A stretch of DNA of 64,000 nt, from contig NZ_LMLW01000007.1 in assembly GCF_001422045.1 (NCBI RefSeq), positions 620,001 to 684,000 on the forward strand. The letters are read 5' to 3'. Shown here in pieces: positions 28,398-38,093 of the stretch. The notes under the pieces were generated by a model. That model did no database searches. It saw nothing but the letters and a program-made list of their open reading frames with translations, and was not told where the DNA came from. Source of the DNA: Sphingomonas sp. Leaf242. GTDB taxonomy: Bacteria > Pseudomonadota > Alphaproteobacteria > Sphingomonadales > Sphingomonadaceae. Position numbers and translations under genes: made by a program. Within the stretch, counting starts at the first letter, position 1. Each line of letters starts with the position of its first letter.

Positions 28398-30815
28398 TCA
28401 TCGACGTGGCAATTCTACGGTGATCAGCGTGCCCGCGCCGGGTTCGGATACCAGCTCGATCGTCCCGCCATGCGCCTCGACGAACTGTTTCGCCAACGGC
28501 AGTCCGAGACCCAAAGCCCGATCCCCCATCGGCTTCGACTCCGCGAACCGGTCGAACGCATGCGCGACCGCCTCCGCATCCATCCCGACCCCATCGTCCG
28601 ACACCACGATCCGCGCCGACGTCGCATTGCCGTCGGTATGCAACAGCACCCGTCCGCCATCGGGCGTCGCCGCGACCGCATGCCGCAACAGATGCTCGAC
28701 GACCTCCTTCAGCCGCTTCGGATTGCCGTTGACGCGTCCCGTCGACCGCGCGACCTCGACCGCGAAGTCGAGTTTGCGCCGTTTCGCCGACGGCAGGATC
28801 GTCTCGGCCGCGGCGCGCACGGTGTTGGCGAGATCGACGTCGCTGCGGTCGGTCTCGTCGCGGTCGCTCTCGGCGCGCGTCAGGTCGAGCACGTCGTCGA
28901 CCAGCAGCCCGAGCCGCTCGACCGACTCGAGGATCGCGCCGACATACCCGACGGCTTGCGGCGTCATCTCGCCCGCATAGCCGCCGTGCAGCATCTCCGC
29001 GAACCCGCTGATCGACGTCAACGGCGTGCGCAGTTCATAGCTCATGTTGGCGACGAACGCGGTCTTGACCTTGTCGGCGGCCTCCAGCGCGTCGGCACGG
29101 TCGCGCAACGCCTGCTCGGCGCGCCGGCTGTCGGTGATGTCGAGCATCGTGAACAGCGCGTTGCCATCGGGCAGCGGCACTCCGGCAAACTCGAAATGGC
29201 GCCCGTCGGCGAACGCCACGCGCCCGCCGCGCTGCTGGCGCTCGACCGTCGCCGAGCGGACCAGATCGGGGATCAGCGCCGAACGGCTCGGCGTCGCGAG
29301 CTTGCCGCCCACCGCCTCCGCGAACGCGTCGACGCGCGGGTGCGCGGCGAGGAATTCCTCCTCGAGACCCCACAACAGCCGGAACCGGTTGTTCCAGACC
29401 TGCAACCGGCCATCGGCCGCGAACACGCCGAGCGCCTCGAAGAGGTTGTCGAACGTCGCGGTCCGCACCCGCAACAGCGTGTCGCGCGCGCTCGCGAGCT
29501 GGACCTGCTCGGTGCGATCCTCGAAGATCAGCAACAGCCCGCCATCCGGCAACGGCTGCGCGACGACGCGCAGATGCGTGCCGCCGCGCAGATGCCAGTT
29601 CTCCTCGATCGCGCCACCGCCGACCGGGCCGCTCTGCGATCCGCCGGTCTGCAGGAACCAGCCGCGCCGCTCCGCCTTCCAGCTCGGGAAGTCGCGAACC
29701 TCCGGCAGGCGGTTGGCTTCGCGCATTCGCTCGAGCACGCGGTCGAATTCGGGGCGATCGGCGAGCCATTCGCTGCGCATCGCGAACATCCGCCGGAACG
29801 GCTGGTTGCAGAACACGAGTGACCGGTCCCCGCCGAACTGCGCGACGCCTGCCGACAGCCGGTCGAGCATCGCACGCTGCGCCTCGGCGAAGCGCTTGGC
29901 GCCCGACCGCGCCTGTTCCAGCTCCTCGATATCGATCGCGAACCCGGCCACGCCGCCGCTCGGCAGCGGCACGTCGTAGATCTGCAACGAGCGCCGCGCG
30001 CCGTCGATCGTCGCCGGCAAGACCTGTTGATGCGGCCGACCTTGCTCGCGCGCGACCGCAGCGCCGGCCAGCGGCCCGCCGCGGCCCGATCCCTCGACCA
30101 GCTCCAGCCCACGCGCGACGACATCGGCCGCATCGCGCCCCTCGACCGCATCGACATACGCGGTGTTGACCATCGTCAGACGCAGATCGTTGGCGCGGTA
30201 CCACATCGGCATCGGCGCCGCCTCGATCAGTCCGGTGAGCGATTCATAGGCCGATCCCAGCCGCGTGGTTTCGGCGCTGAGCCGGGCGATCTCCGCCTCG
30301 CTGTCGGTCGCATCGAACGCCCACAGCAAAACTGCCCCCGCCGCCCCCATCTCGCCGGGCGCACGGCCACCGCGAAACGTGATTGCTCGTGTCGAGCCGA
30401 CCAGCCGCACCGATCGCACGAACGTCCGTCCCGCGCGCTGCGCCGCAGTGATATCCGCAATCAGCCGCGCTGCGTCGTCGGCGGACAGCCCGGTCCCGCC
30501 CGTAGCAAGTTCGGCAATCGAGCGGGGGGCCACATCCAGCCCGAGCCAGTCCGCCATCCGCTGCGTCATCTCGATTCGTCCGCCCGAGCGGATCACGGTG
30601 ACGATCGCAGGCGATCCGTCGAGCAGCGTCTGAAGATGCGCATTGGCCTCGATCGCCGCCACAGCATCGCCGCGCGCGCGCTGGCCGAGGAACAACAGGA
30701 TGCCCCCCGCCACGACGAGCAGCGAAAGGATCGCGCCTGCGGCCAGCGCCGTGCCGAGACCCAGCGTGATCATGATAGGCGAGCGGAGCGGCGAGCGAGC
30801 GTCATCGTCGCCCAT
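28398..30815 (-). CDS. divL: DivL-type PAS sensor kinase with Tyr in place of the phospho-His
   Basis: 805 aa. One N-terminal membrane helix (about residues 15-43), then several PAS-like domains (about 60-170, 190-300, 310-435, 450-565), a dimerisation helix (about 580-645) and a HATPase_c domain. The normally phosphorylated motif of histidine kinases (MSHELRTPL) reads MSYELRTPL here, so His is replaced by Tyr593 (codon 29037-29039). This is the hallmark of Caulobacter DivL, which acts as a pseudokinase/allosteric regulator of CckA in the CtrA cell-cycle pathway. The ATPase motifs (DGVGMD, GLGLPLAKQFVEAHGG) are retained. Gene order downstream is the conserved alphaproteobacterial one. By inference it controls cell-cycle/CtrA signalling. 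Confidence 0.92.
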   Translation of the reverse strand: MGDDDARSPLRSPIMITLGLGTALAAGAILSLLVVAGGILLFLGQRARGDAVAAIEANAHLQTLLDGSPAIVTVIRSGGRIEMTQRMADWLGLDVAPRSIAELATGGTGLSADDAARLIADITAAQRAGRTFVRSVRLVGSTRAITFRGGRAPGEMGAAGAVLLWAFDATDSEAEIARLSAETTRLGSAYESLTGLIEAAPMPMWYRANDLRLTMVNTAYVDAVEGRDAADVVARGLELVEGSGRGGPLAGAAVAREQGRPHQQVLPATIDGARRSLQIYDVPLPSGGVAGFAIDIEELEQARSGAKRFAEAQRAMLDRLSAGVAQFGGDRSLVFCNQPFRRMFAMRSEWLADRPEFDRVLERMREANRLPEVRDFPSWKAERRGWFLQTGGSQSGPVGGGAIEENWHLRGGTHLRVVAQPLPDGGLLLIFEDRTEQVQLASARDTLLRVRTATFDNLFEALGVFAADGRLQVWNNRFRLLWGLEEEFLAAHPRVDAFAEAVGGKLATPSRSALIPDLVRSATVERQQRGGRVAFADGRHFEFAGVPLPDGNALFTMLDITDSRRAEQALRDRADALEAADKVKTAFVANMSYELRTPLTSISGFAEMLHGGYAGEMTPQAVGYVGAILESVERLGLLVDDVLDLTRAESDRDETDRSDVDLANTVRAAAETILPSAKRRKLDFAVEVARSTGRVNGNPKRLKEVVEHLLRHAVAATPDGGRVLLHTDGNATSARIVVSDDGVGMDAEAVAHAFDRFAESKPMGDRALGLGLPLAKQFVEAHGGTIELVSEPGAGTLITVELPRR

Positions 30816-30855
30816 CTAGGACACTTCGCCCCCGCCGGGGAAGCCGCCACCATGC

Positions 30856-30887
30856 AAAAGGGCCCGGTCTTTCGACCGAGCCCTTCG
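30856..30887 (-). terminator. Terminator after ahcY
   Basis: On the minus strand AAGGGCTCGGTC and GACCGGGCCCTT form a stem with a GAAA loop, followed by TTTTGC. It lies 34 nt after the ahcY stop and separates ahcY from divL. Confidence 0.8.
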
Positions 30888-30920
30888 ATGTCCCATCCCG
30901 TAAGGATCGGTATCGGCATC

Positions 30921-32354
30921 TTAGTAGCGGTAGTGATCCGGCTTGAACGGGCCTTCGACCGGCACGCCGATGTAGCCGGCCTGCTTGTCCGACAGCTTCG
31001 ACAGCTTCACGCCGAGCTTCTCGAGGTGAAGCATCGCGACCTTCTCGTCGAGGTGCTTCGGAAGGACGTAGACTTCGTTCTTGTAGTTCTCGCCCTTGGT
31101 CCAGAGCTCGATCTGCGCGAGCGTCTGGTTGGTGAACGAGGCCGACATCACGAACGACGGGTGGCCGGTGGCGCAACCGAGGTTCACCAGGCGACCCTTC
31201 GCCAGGATGATGATCTGCTTGCCGTCCGGGAACTTCACCAGGTCGGTGCCGGGCTTCACTTCGGTCCAGTCGTAGTTCGACAGCGCGGCGATCTGGATCT
31301 CCGAGTCGAAGTGGCCGATGTTGCAGACGATCGACATCGGCTTCATCGCCTTCATGTGATCGGCGGTGATGACGTCGGCGTTGCCGGTCGCGGTGCAGAA
31401 GATGTCGGCGCGGCTGACGGCCTCTTCCATCGTCACGACCTCGAAGCCTTCCATCGCCGCCTGCAGTGCGCAGATCGGATCGACTTCGGTGACCATCACG
31501 CGCGCGCCGCCGTTGCGGAGCGACTGGGCCGAACCCTTGCCGACGTCACCGAAGCCGGCGACGCAGGCGACCTTGCCGGCGAGCATGACGTCGGTCGCGC
31601 GACGGATCGCGTCGACCAGCGATTCCTTGCAGCCGTAGAGATTGTCGAACTTCGACTTGGTGACCGAGTCGTTGACGTTGATCGCGGGGAACGGCAGCTC
31701 GCCCTTCTTGGCGATCTCGTACAGGCGGTGGACGCCGGTGGTGGTCTCTTCCGAGACGCCCTTCAGGTTCTTGACGGTCTCGGTGAGGTAGCCGGGGTTC
31801 TTCGCGACGTACGCCTTGAGCGCACGCTGCATCTCGACCTCTTCCTCATTCTCGGGCTCGGGCATCGTGTGGCCGGCTTCGAGCTTGGCGCCCCAGAGTG
31901 CGAACATCGTCGCGTCGCCGCCGTCATCGAGGATGATGTTGGCAGTCTGGCCCTCGACGTCGCGATCCCACGAGAAGATGTCGCCGACATAGTTCCAATA
32001 GTCCGCGAGGCTCTCGCCCTTGATCGCGAACACCGGCACGCCGGTCGCGGCGATCGCGGCGGCGGCGTGGTCCTGCGTCGAGAAGATGTTGCAGGTCGCC
32101 CAGCGGACGTCGGCGCCGAGCGCGGTCAGCGTCTCGATCAGCACCGCGGTCTGGATCGTCATGTGCAGCGAACCGGTGATGCGCGCGCCCTTGAGCGGCT
32201 GTGCGGCGCCGAATTCGGTGCGCAGCGACATCAGGCCGGGCATCTCGGTCTCGGCGATGTTGATCTCGGCGCGGCCGAAATCGGCGAGGCTGATGTCGGC
32301 GACGACGTAGTCGGCCTTGGCGTCGGTCTTCGTAGGCGCAAGCGTGGTGGCCAC
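30921..32354 (-). CDS. ahcY: Adenosylhomocysteinase
   Basis: 477 aa NAD-dependent enzyme that hydrolyses S-adenosylhomocysteine to adenosine and homocysteine, closing the methyl cycle. Motifs include [18 protein letters not shown], the NAD-binding [17 protein letters not shown], and the C terminus KPDHYRY that completes the partner's NAD site. The bacterial-type ~40-residue insertion is present. A GTG at 32354 just after AGGAGACTCCTC is the likely start ([11 protein letters not shown]...). An ATG at 32393 would add 13 residues without family support. Just upstream is a perfect AT-rich palindrome (32441-32460) likely to regulate it. Confidence 0.95.
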   Translation of the reverse strand: MATTLAPTKTDAKADYVVADISLADFGRAEINIAETEMPGLMSLRTEFGAAQPLKGARITGSLHMTIQTAVLIETLTALGADVRWATCNIFSTQDHAAAAIAATGVPVFAIKGESLADYWNYVGDIFSWDRDVEGQTANIILDDGGDATMFALWGAKLEAGHTMPEPENEEEVEMQRALKAYVAKNPGYLTETVKNLKGVSEETTTGVHRLYEIAKKGELPFPAINVNDSVTKSKFDNLYGCKESLVDAIRRATDVMLAGKVACVAGFGDVGKGSAQSLRNGGARVMVTEVDPICALQAAMEGFEVVTMEEAVSRADIFCTATGNADVITADHMKAMKPMSIVCNIGHFDSEIQIAALSNYDWTEVKPGTDLVKFPDGKQIIILAKGRLVNLGCATGHPSFVMSASFTNQTLAQIELWTKGENYKNEVYVLPKHLDEKVAMLHLEKLGVKLSKLSDKQAGYIGVPVEGPFKPDHYRY

Positions 32355-32429
32355 GAGGAGTCTCCTGAGAATATCGTGATCGGCGAGCCTCATGCCCGTG
32401 CCGGATACTGCATCATAGGAGAGTGGAGG

Positions 32430-32471
32430 CCCCAAATCAAATATAAAGATATCTTTATATGACGTTTGGGG
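32430..32471 (-). promoter_or_regulatory. Candidate operator upstream of ahcY
   Basis: The core ATATAAAGATATCTTTATAT (32441-32460) is a perfect 20-bp palindrome, framed by CCCCAAA and TTTGGGG arms. It lies 76 nt or more upstream of the ahcY start in otherwise GC-rich DNA. Palindromes of this shape are bound by ArsR-family regulators. SahR-type repressors that sense S-adenosylhomocysteine are a good candidate because they control ahcY in other proteobacteria. No regulator gene is in the window. Confidence 0.7.
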
Positions 32472-32493
32472 ATGCACACTGTGTAAGCTGTTT

Positions 32494-32575
32494 ACGTTCT
32501 CCTGCGAACGCAGGAGCCCAGGGTTACGAACGGTGTCCTATGTGATCCTGGGCTCCTGCGTTCGCAGGAGAACGT
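32494..32575. repeat. Class-B palindromic element, perfect 29-bp arms
   Basis: Positions 32494-32522 (ACGTTCTCCTGCGAACGCAG onward) are the exact reverse complement of 32547-32575, with a 24-nt loop. Each arm contains an internal hairpin (CTCCTGCGAACGCAGGAG). It lies between divergent ahcY regulation and the 3' end of the YqgE gene. Confidence 0.92.
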
Positions 32576-32580
32576 AAGGA

Positions 32581-33141
32581 TTAGGCCCGACCCGTCTCCG
32601 CGACGAGCAACCGCGGATCCACGCCAGCCTGCGCGAAAGCCAGCGTCCAGCGATCCTCCGCCGCGGTCTCGAACAGCAGTTCGGCATCCCCGGCCACGTT
32701 GAACCACCCCGGCCGCGACAGCTCGCCCTCGAGCTGTCCGCCATCCCAACCGGCATAGCCAAGCGCCACCACCCACTCCGACGGGCCCTTCCCCTCGGCG
32801 ATCGCACGCAGCACGTCGACCGTGCTCGACAGCTTCCACCGACCGGCGACATCGACCGAGTCCTGTCCGCCCCAGTCGGAGGAATGCACCACGAACCCGC
32901 GCCGCGGCTCGACCGGGCCGCCGAAATGTACCGGCGCATTCGGCGCGTCGCCCGGCGCGATCCCGAACTGTTCGAGCAGATCGTGGAAGCCCAAACCGTC
33001 GATTGTCGCACCGATCCCGATCCCGATCGCGCCATTCTCGTCATGGCTGCACATCGCGATCACCGCACGGGCGAAGCGTGGGTCGCTCATGCCCGGCATC
33101 GCGAGCAGGAATTGTCCCGAAAGAAAGCGCGTTTTGTCCAT
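32581..33141 (-). CDS. YqgE/AlgH family protein
   Basis: 186 aa (UPF0301). The conserved N-terminal FLSGQFLLAMPGMSDPRFARAVIAMCSHDENGAIGI and the central HFGGPVEPRRGFVVHS and ALGYAGWDGGQLEGE are diagnostic. The biochemical function is unknown; a Pseudomonas homologue (AlgH) affects alginate. The start MDKTRFLSG at 33141 is chosen; an ATG at 33153 (MFLVMDKTRF) is equally possible because neither has a clear ribosome binding site. It is divergent from the peroxiredoxin gene. Confidence 0.92.
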   Translation of the reverse strand: MDKTRFLSGQFLLAMPGMSDPRFARAVIAMCSHDENGAIGIGIGATIDGLGFHDLLEQFGIAPGDAPNAPVHFGGPVEPRRGFVVHSSDWGGQDSVDVAGRWKLSSTVDVLRAIAEGKGPSEWVVALGYAGWDGGQLEGELSRPGWFNVAGDAELLFETAAEDRWTLAFAQAGVDPRLLVAETGRA

Positions 33142-33249
33142 GACCAGGAACATAGCGCTGCGCGTACCCCGTCGCCACGCTTGAAATCCGCCGTCCGGCG
33201 TCCAAGGTACGCACCGCGCGCGACGACCGCGCGGCACAGGAGATTTCAG

Positions 33250-33729
33250 ATGACGATCAGCGTCGGCGACCGCCTTCCCACCACCACTCTCGTCAAGGCC
33301 ACCGCGGATGGCCCCGACCAGGTCGATACCGACAGCTTCTTCAAGGGCCGGAAAGTCGCGCTGTTCGCGGTCCCCGGCGCGTTCACGCCGACCTGCTCGG
33401 CCAAGCATTTGCCCGGTTTCGTCGAGAAGGAAGCCGAGCTGAAGGCCAAGGGCGTCGACGAGATCGCCTGCGTCTCGGTCAACGACGCGTTCGTGATGGG
33501 CGCATGGGGCAAGTCGGCAGGCGCCGGCGACATCACGTTACTCGCGGACGGCAATGCCGATTTCGCCAAGGCGATCGGCCTGACGATGGACGGCTCGGGC
33601 TTCGGCATGGGCACGCGCAGCCAGCGGTATTCGATGCTGGTCAACGACGGCGTGGTCGAGCAGCTGAACGTCGAGGCACCCGGCGAGTTCAAGGTGAGCT
33701 CGGCCGAGCACCTGCTCAGCGAGATCTGA
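33250..33729 (+). CDS. Peroxiredoxin, Prx5/AhpE-like
   Basis: 159 aa thiol peroxidase of the Prx5 subfamily. The active site is VPGAFTPTCSAKHLPGF with peroxidatic Cys49 and the conserved Pro/Thr. NDAFVMGAWGK and the late TRSQRYSMLVNDGVVE segment are typical. It removes H2O2 or alkyl hydroperoxides, using glutaredoxin/glutathione or thioredoxin. An AGGAGATTTC ribosome binding site precedes the ATG at 33250; the longer frame upstream is antisense to the YqgE gene and rejected. Confidence 0.95.
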   Translation: MTISVGDRLPTTTLVKATADGPDQVDTDSFFKGRKVALFAVPGAFTPTCSAKHLPGFVEKEAELKAKGVDEIACVSVNDAFVMGAWGKSAGAGDITLLADGNADFAKAIGLTMDGSGFGMGTRSQRYSMLVNDGVVEQLNVEAPGEFKVSSAEHLLSEI

Positions 33730-33735
33730 TCATTC

Positions 33736-33862
33736 CTCCCCGGCACGGGGAGGTGGCAGCCCGTCAGGGCTGACGGAGGGGGCTCTCCGCGAACGTACCG
33801 TGTGCGGCACGCCCCCTCCACCCTTCGCTTCGCGAACGGTCCCCCTCCCCGTGCCGGGGAGG
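33736..33862. repeat. Class-A-like palindromic element after the peroxiredoxin gene
   Basis: CCTCCCCGGCACGGGGAGG (33736-33754) and CCTCCCCGTGCCGGGGAGG (33844-33862) are reverse complements, and each is itself nearly palindromic. Further paired segments (GGAGGGGGC and GCCCCCTCC) lie inside, giving a long cruciform-type structure of about 127 bp. Confidence 0.88.
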
Positions 33863-33908
33863 ATTTCGAAGTCTTGCCACCGTAACCTCCGCCACCTAAC
33901 ACTGCCCG

Positions 33909-35345
33909 ATGACAATCGCATCCGACCTCGTCGCCGACCTCGACCGCCTCTACCGCGCCTCCGTCGAGCGCCTCCAAGCCGCCATGAGCGCCTATATCGC
34001 CGACGGCACGACGCCAGATCCGGCCAGCCGCACCGACGGCTCGTTCGCCTATCCCGAGATCCGGCTGACTTATAAAGGCGGCGTCGATCGCCCTACCCCG
34101 CTCCGCTCGTTCGGTCGCCTGGTCAACGCCGGCGAATACCGCATCAGCGTCACCAAGCCCGCGATCTTCGCCGAATATCTGATCGAACAGCTCACCCTGC
34201 TGATCGAGGATTACGACGTCACCGTTGAAGCCGTCGAAGGCCGCCAGGAAATCCCGTTCCCCTACGTGATCGAGCCCGGCCACGCGCTGAGCCTCGACGA
34301 GGTCTCCGCCACCGAATTGTCGCGCCACTTCCCCGCCACCGAACTCGCGCATATCGGCGACGAGATCGCCGATGGTCTCTGGGTCGCCAACGACGAGACG
34401 CGGCCGCTCGCACTGTTCGATGGCCTGCGCACCGATTTCAGCCTCGCCCGCCTGCGCCACTACATGGGTACGCCCGCCGAACACGCGCAGCGCTTCGTGC
34501 TGTTCACCAACTATCACCGCTACGTCGACGAGTTCGTCCGCTGGGCCGGCACGCAGCTCGGCGAAGGCTCGCGCTTCACCAGCCTGTCGGGTGCGGGCGG
34601 GATCACGATCTCGTCGGGCGATGACATCGACAAGATCATTTCCGACAGCGCGTGGCGGCGTCACCAGATGCCCGCCTATCACCTGATGGCAGACGATCGC
34701 ACCGGTATCACGCTGGTCAACATCGGCGTCGGGCCGTCGAACGCGAAGACGATCTGCGATCATCTCGCGGTACTGCGTCCCGAAGCGTGGCTGATGATCG
34801 GCCATTGCGGCGGATTGCGGCCGAGCCAGCGGATCGGCGACTATGTCCTCGCGCACGCCTATCTGCGCGACGACCATGTCCTCGACGACGTCCTGCCGCC
34901 CGAAATCCCGATCCCCGCGATCGCCGAAGTCCAGCTCGCGATGGCGAAGGCGGCCGAGATCGTCTCGGGCCAGTCGGGCGAAGAACTCAAGCGTCGCCTG
35001 CGCACGGGGACGATCGTCACCACCGACGACCGCAACTGGGAGCTTCGGTACTCGAAGTCCGCGCTCCGCTTCTCACTGTCGCGCGCCGTCGGGATCGACA
35101 TGGAGTCCGCGACGATCGCGGCGCAGGGCTATCGCTTCCGCGTCCCGTACGGGACGTTGCTGTGCGTCTCGGACAAGCCGCTCCACGGCGAATTGAAGCT
35201 GCCGGGCCAGGCCAACCGCTTCTACGAGCGTGCGATAAGCGAGCATCTGCGGATCGGGATCGAGACCTGCGAACAGCTCCGCCTGGAGGGACCGAAGCTC
35301 CACAGCCGCAAGCTCCGCGCGTTCGACGAGCCGCCCTTCCGGTAA
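33909..35345 (+). CDS. amn: AMP nucleosidase
   Basis: 478 aa. It cleaves AMP to adenine and ribose-5-phosphate. The N-terminal AMP-nucleosidase-specific domain (about 1-180, with YPEIRLTYKG and SFGRLVNAGEYRISVTKP) is followed by a nucleoside-phosphorylase-like catalytic domain (LVNIGVGPSNAKTICDHLAVLRPEAWLMIGHCGGL and VGIDMESATIAAQGYRFRVPYGTLLCVSDKPLHGE). Length matches bacterial Amn. It is a single gene bounded by repeat elements. Confidence 0.94.
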   Translation: MTIASDLVADLDRLYRASVERLQAAMSAYIADGTTPDPASRTDGSFAYPEIRLTYKGGVDRPTPLRSFGRLVNAGEYRISVTKPAIFAEYLIEQLTLLIEDYDVTVEAVEGRQEIPFPYVIEPGHALSLDEVSATELSRHFPATELAHIGDEIADGLWVANDETRPLALFDGLRTDFSLARLRHYMGTPAEHAQRFVLFTNYHRYVDEFVRWAGTQLGEGSRFTSLSGAGGITISSGDDIDKIISDSAWRRHQMPAYHLMADDRTGITLVNIGVGPSNAKTICDHLAVLRPEAWLMIGHCGGLRPSQRIGDYVLAHAYLRDDHVLDDVLPPEIPIPAIAEVQLAMAKAAEIVSGQSGEELKRRLRTGTIVTTDDRNWELRYSKSALRFSLSRAVGIDMESATIAAQGYRFRVPYGTLLCVSDKPLHGELKLPGQANRFYERAISEHLRIGIETCEQLRLEGPKLHSRKLRAFDEPPFR

Positions 35346-35409
35346 AAACCGGAGCGGATCGCGCCGGAATGCGTTACGCATCCGGAATCATTGCCGAGGG
35401 AAGATAACC

Positions 35410-35916
35410 GTGGCCGACACCGACACGCCCGATACGGAAGCAAAGAAGCCCGTCACCCGCCGCCGCGCGCCACGCAAGGCGAGCGCGCCGAAGGCGGCGC
35501 CGGCTGCCACGTCTTCGACCAAGCCGGTCGCGTCGAAGCCGGTGCCCGCGGCAAAACCGGTTGCGGACAAGCCCGTGGCTGCCGCGCCGTCAAAGCCCGC
35601 AGCCAAGCCGACGCCAAAGCCGCGCTCGACCAAGCGCAGCACCCCGCGCCCGGTCCCCGCGCGCAATTCGGCGACGCCGGTCCCGGTCGCCAAGCCACCG
35701 GAAAAGACGCGTGGTAAATGGGGGGCGGCTGCGATCTTCAGCGGCGTCGCGGTAGCGGGAGCGGCGGTTGGCGCGTTGCTCACCTTGCGAGGCAGCACGC
35801 CCAAGGCTCCGCCAGCGCCCAAACCAAAGGGCAAGCACGCGCATCAGGCCGACGGCGCGGACTCGTCGAAGTCGTTCGACGCCGGCATCGCCGATCCAGG
35901 GACGGTTCCGGAGTAG
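35410..35916 (+). CDS. Ala/Lys/Pro-rich protein with one membrane helix
   Basis: 168 aa of unknown function. Residues 1-98 are a disordered Lys/Ala/Pro-rich region reminiscent of histone-H1-like or TonB-like linkers. A single membrane helix follows (about 103-125, WGAAAIFSGVAVAGAAVGALL), then a Pro/Lys segment and an acidic tail. The start is a GTG at 35410 preceded by GAGGGAAG. The basic N-terminal side suggests it faces the cytoplasm. Similar proteins are common near housekeeping genes in sphingomonads but uncharacterised. Confidence 0.7.
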   Translation: MADTDTPDTEAKKPVTRRRAPRKASAPKAAPAATSSTKPVASKPVPAAKPVADKPVAAAPSKPAAKPTPKPRSTKRSTPRPVPARNSATPVPVAKPPEKTRGKWGAAAIFSGVAVAGAAVGALLTLRGSTPKAPPAPKPKGKHAHQADGADSSKSFDAGIADPGTVPE

Positions 35917-35944
35917 GCGCCGGGCACGCTGCCAAACCAAGCCT

Positions 35945-36048
35945 CCACCCCGGCGAAGGCCGGGGCCCAATTGGAACGTCTTGAGTAACTAAGCTCATCG
36001 CTCCGTTAGCGACGTTTCCCAACTGGACCCCGGCCTTCGCCGGGGTGG
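35945..36048. repeat. Class-B palindromic element with AATTGG inner arms
   Basis: CCACCCCGGCGAAGGCCGGG on the left pairs with CCCGGCCTTCGCCGGGGTGG on the right, with inner CCCAATTGG against CCAACTGGA. The loop (CGCTCCGTTAGCGACGTTTCC on one strand) resembles the loop of the 14701-14807 element in inverted orientation. Confidence 0.88.
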
Positions 36049-36076
36049 TAAAAACGAGAGAGTGCCGCTGCCAACC

Positions 36077-36154
36077 GTTCCCCCGCGGAGGCGGGGGCCC
36101 AGCTGAAACCACGGAAGCGTTCGTAACTCTGGGCCCCCGCCTTCGCGGGGAAAC
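36077..36154. repeat. Class-B palindromic element
   Basis: GTTCCCCCGCGGAGGCGGGG and CCCCGCCTTCGCGGGGAAAC form the outer arms, extended by GGCCCAG and CTGGGCC. It is the same type as 14581-14658. Confidence 0.88.
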
Positions 36155-36224
36155 CAGAAGTTAGTGAGCAATCCCTACTCTTTGAAGCGACGTCCGTCGG
36201 GATGATGGACAAAGCCTCGCGTGC

Positions 36225-37013
36225 TTACCGCGCGAGAAAGTCCGCGATCGCCTGACCAAGCTCGGGCTTTACCACCGCACTCATATGCCCACCGGGCGTC
36301 TCGACATAGTCCCCATGTGGCAGCGCCGCCGCAAGGTCCGGCGCAGACCCATTGTCCTGATCCTCACCGCCGCACACGACCAGGGTCGGCTGCTGGATAG
36401 CCTTCACCGTTTCCAACGGCGTATCGACGAACGTCTCCAGAATGCCAAGCAACGCGACCGGATCGCCGCCGGTGGTCTTGAGGAACGCCTCCGCCAGCCA
36501 CTCGGGCGTACCCTGCACATGCTGCCCGAGCCTGGTCAGGATGTTCCGGAAATGCCCGGCACGGCGCGACGTCTGCGTCAGCCCCTCCAGCCCCATCCCC
36601 GAGAAGATCACCCGACGCGGGGTCGCGCCCGTCGCCAGCATCCGCGACGTCGTCCGCGCGCCCAGCGAATAGCCGCCCAGATCATAGTCGGTCAGTCCGA
36701 GATGCGCGATCAGCGCATGCCCGTCCTGCGTCAGCGCGTCGGCAGGATACGCCTCCAGCCCATGCGGCTTGTCGCTCTCACCGTGCGCACGCAAATCCGG
36801 CATGATCACGCGAAAGCCCTTCGCGGCGATCTTGGCGGCGTGGCCATAGCGGATCCAGTTGGTCTTCGCGTCGGAGAAATAGCCGTGGATCAACACTACC
36901 GCGCGCGTACTATCCGTGGTCGGGCCAACCTCGTGCCACGCCAGCCGCGTGCCGTCGAAGCTCTCGAAATACTGCGTCTCGCTCGGGGTGCTGCTCACAA
37001 ACTCATCCTGCAT
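36225..37013 (-). CDS. Alpha/beta-hydrolase
   Basis: 262 aa. The oxyanion-hole motif is LIHGYFSDAKTNW. The nucleophile elbow GGYSLGART gives Ser116. The late acid is in VVCGGEDQDNGSAPDLA and the catalytic His in TPGGHMSAVV. There is no signal peptide, so it is cytoplasmic. Substrate cannot be assigned; the family includes esterases, lactonases and dehalogenase relatives. It is 54 nt downstream of asd on the same strand. Confidence 0.88.
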   Translation of the reverse strand: MQDEFVSSTPSETQYFESFDGTRLAWHEVGPTTDSTRAVVLIHGYFSDAKTNWIRYGHAAKIAAKGFRVIMPDLRAHGESDKPHGLEAYPADALTQDGHALIAHLGLTDYDLGGYSLGARTTSRMLATGATPRRVIFSGMGLEGLTQTSRRAGHFRNILTRLGQHVQGTPEWLAEAFLKTTGGDPVALLGILETFVDTPLETVKAIQQPTLVVCGGEDQDNGSAPDLAAALPHGDYVETPGGHMSAVVKPELGQAIADFLAR

Positions 37014-37067
37014 TGCCTGTCGTCGCCAGATCGAAGGACGGCGACACGACGCCGCCGCCCCGCGCGT

Positions 37068-38093
<1,026 letters not shown>

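Larger units (their letters stand above)
35917..36224. other. Gene-free interval with two palindromic elements
   Basis: No coding sequence is seen. It contains the elements at 35945-36048 and 36077-36154, described separately, between two converging genes. Confidence 0.8.

Noticed and set aside
30027..32462. 811-residue plus-strand frame across divL and ahcY
   Set aside because: Antisense shadow spanning two conserved genes; no ribosome binding site.
9601..36154. CRISPR array suggested by many short repeats
   Set aside because: The repeats are isolated inverted pairs scattered over 30 kb, with no regular repeat-spacer units and no cas genes.
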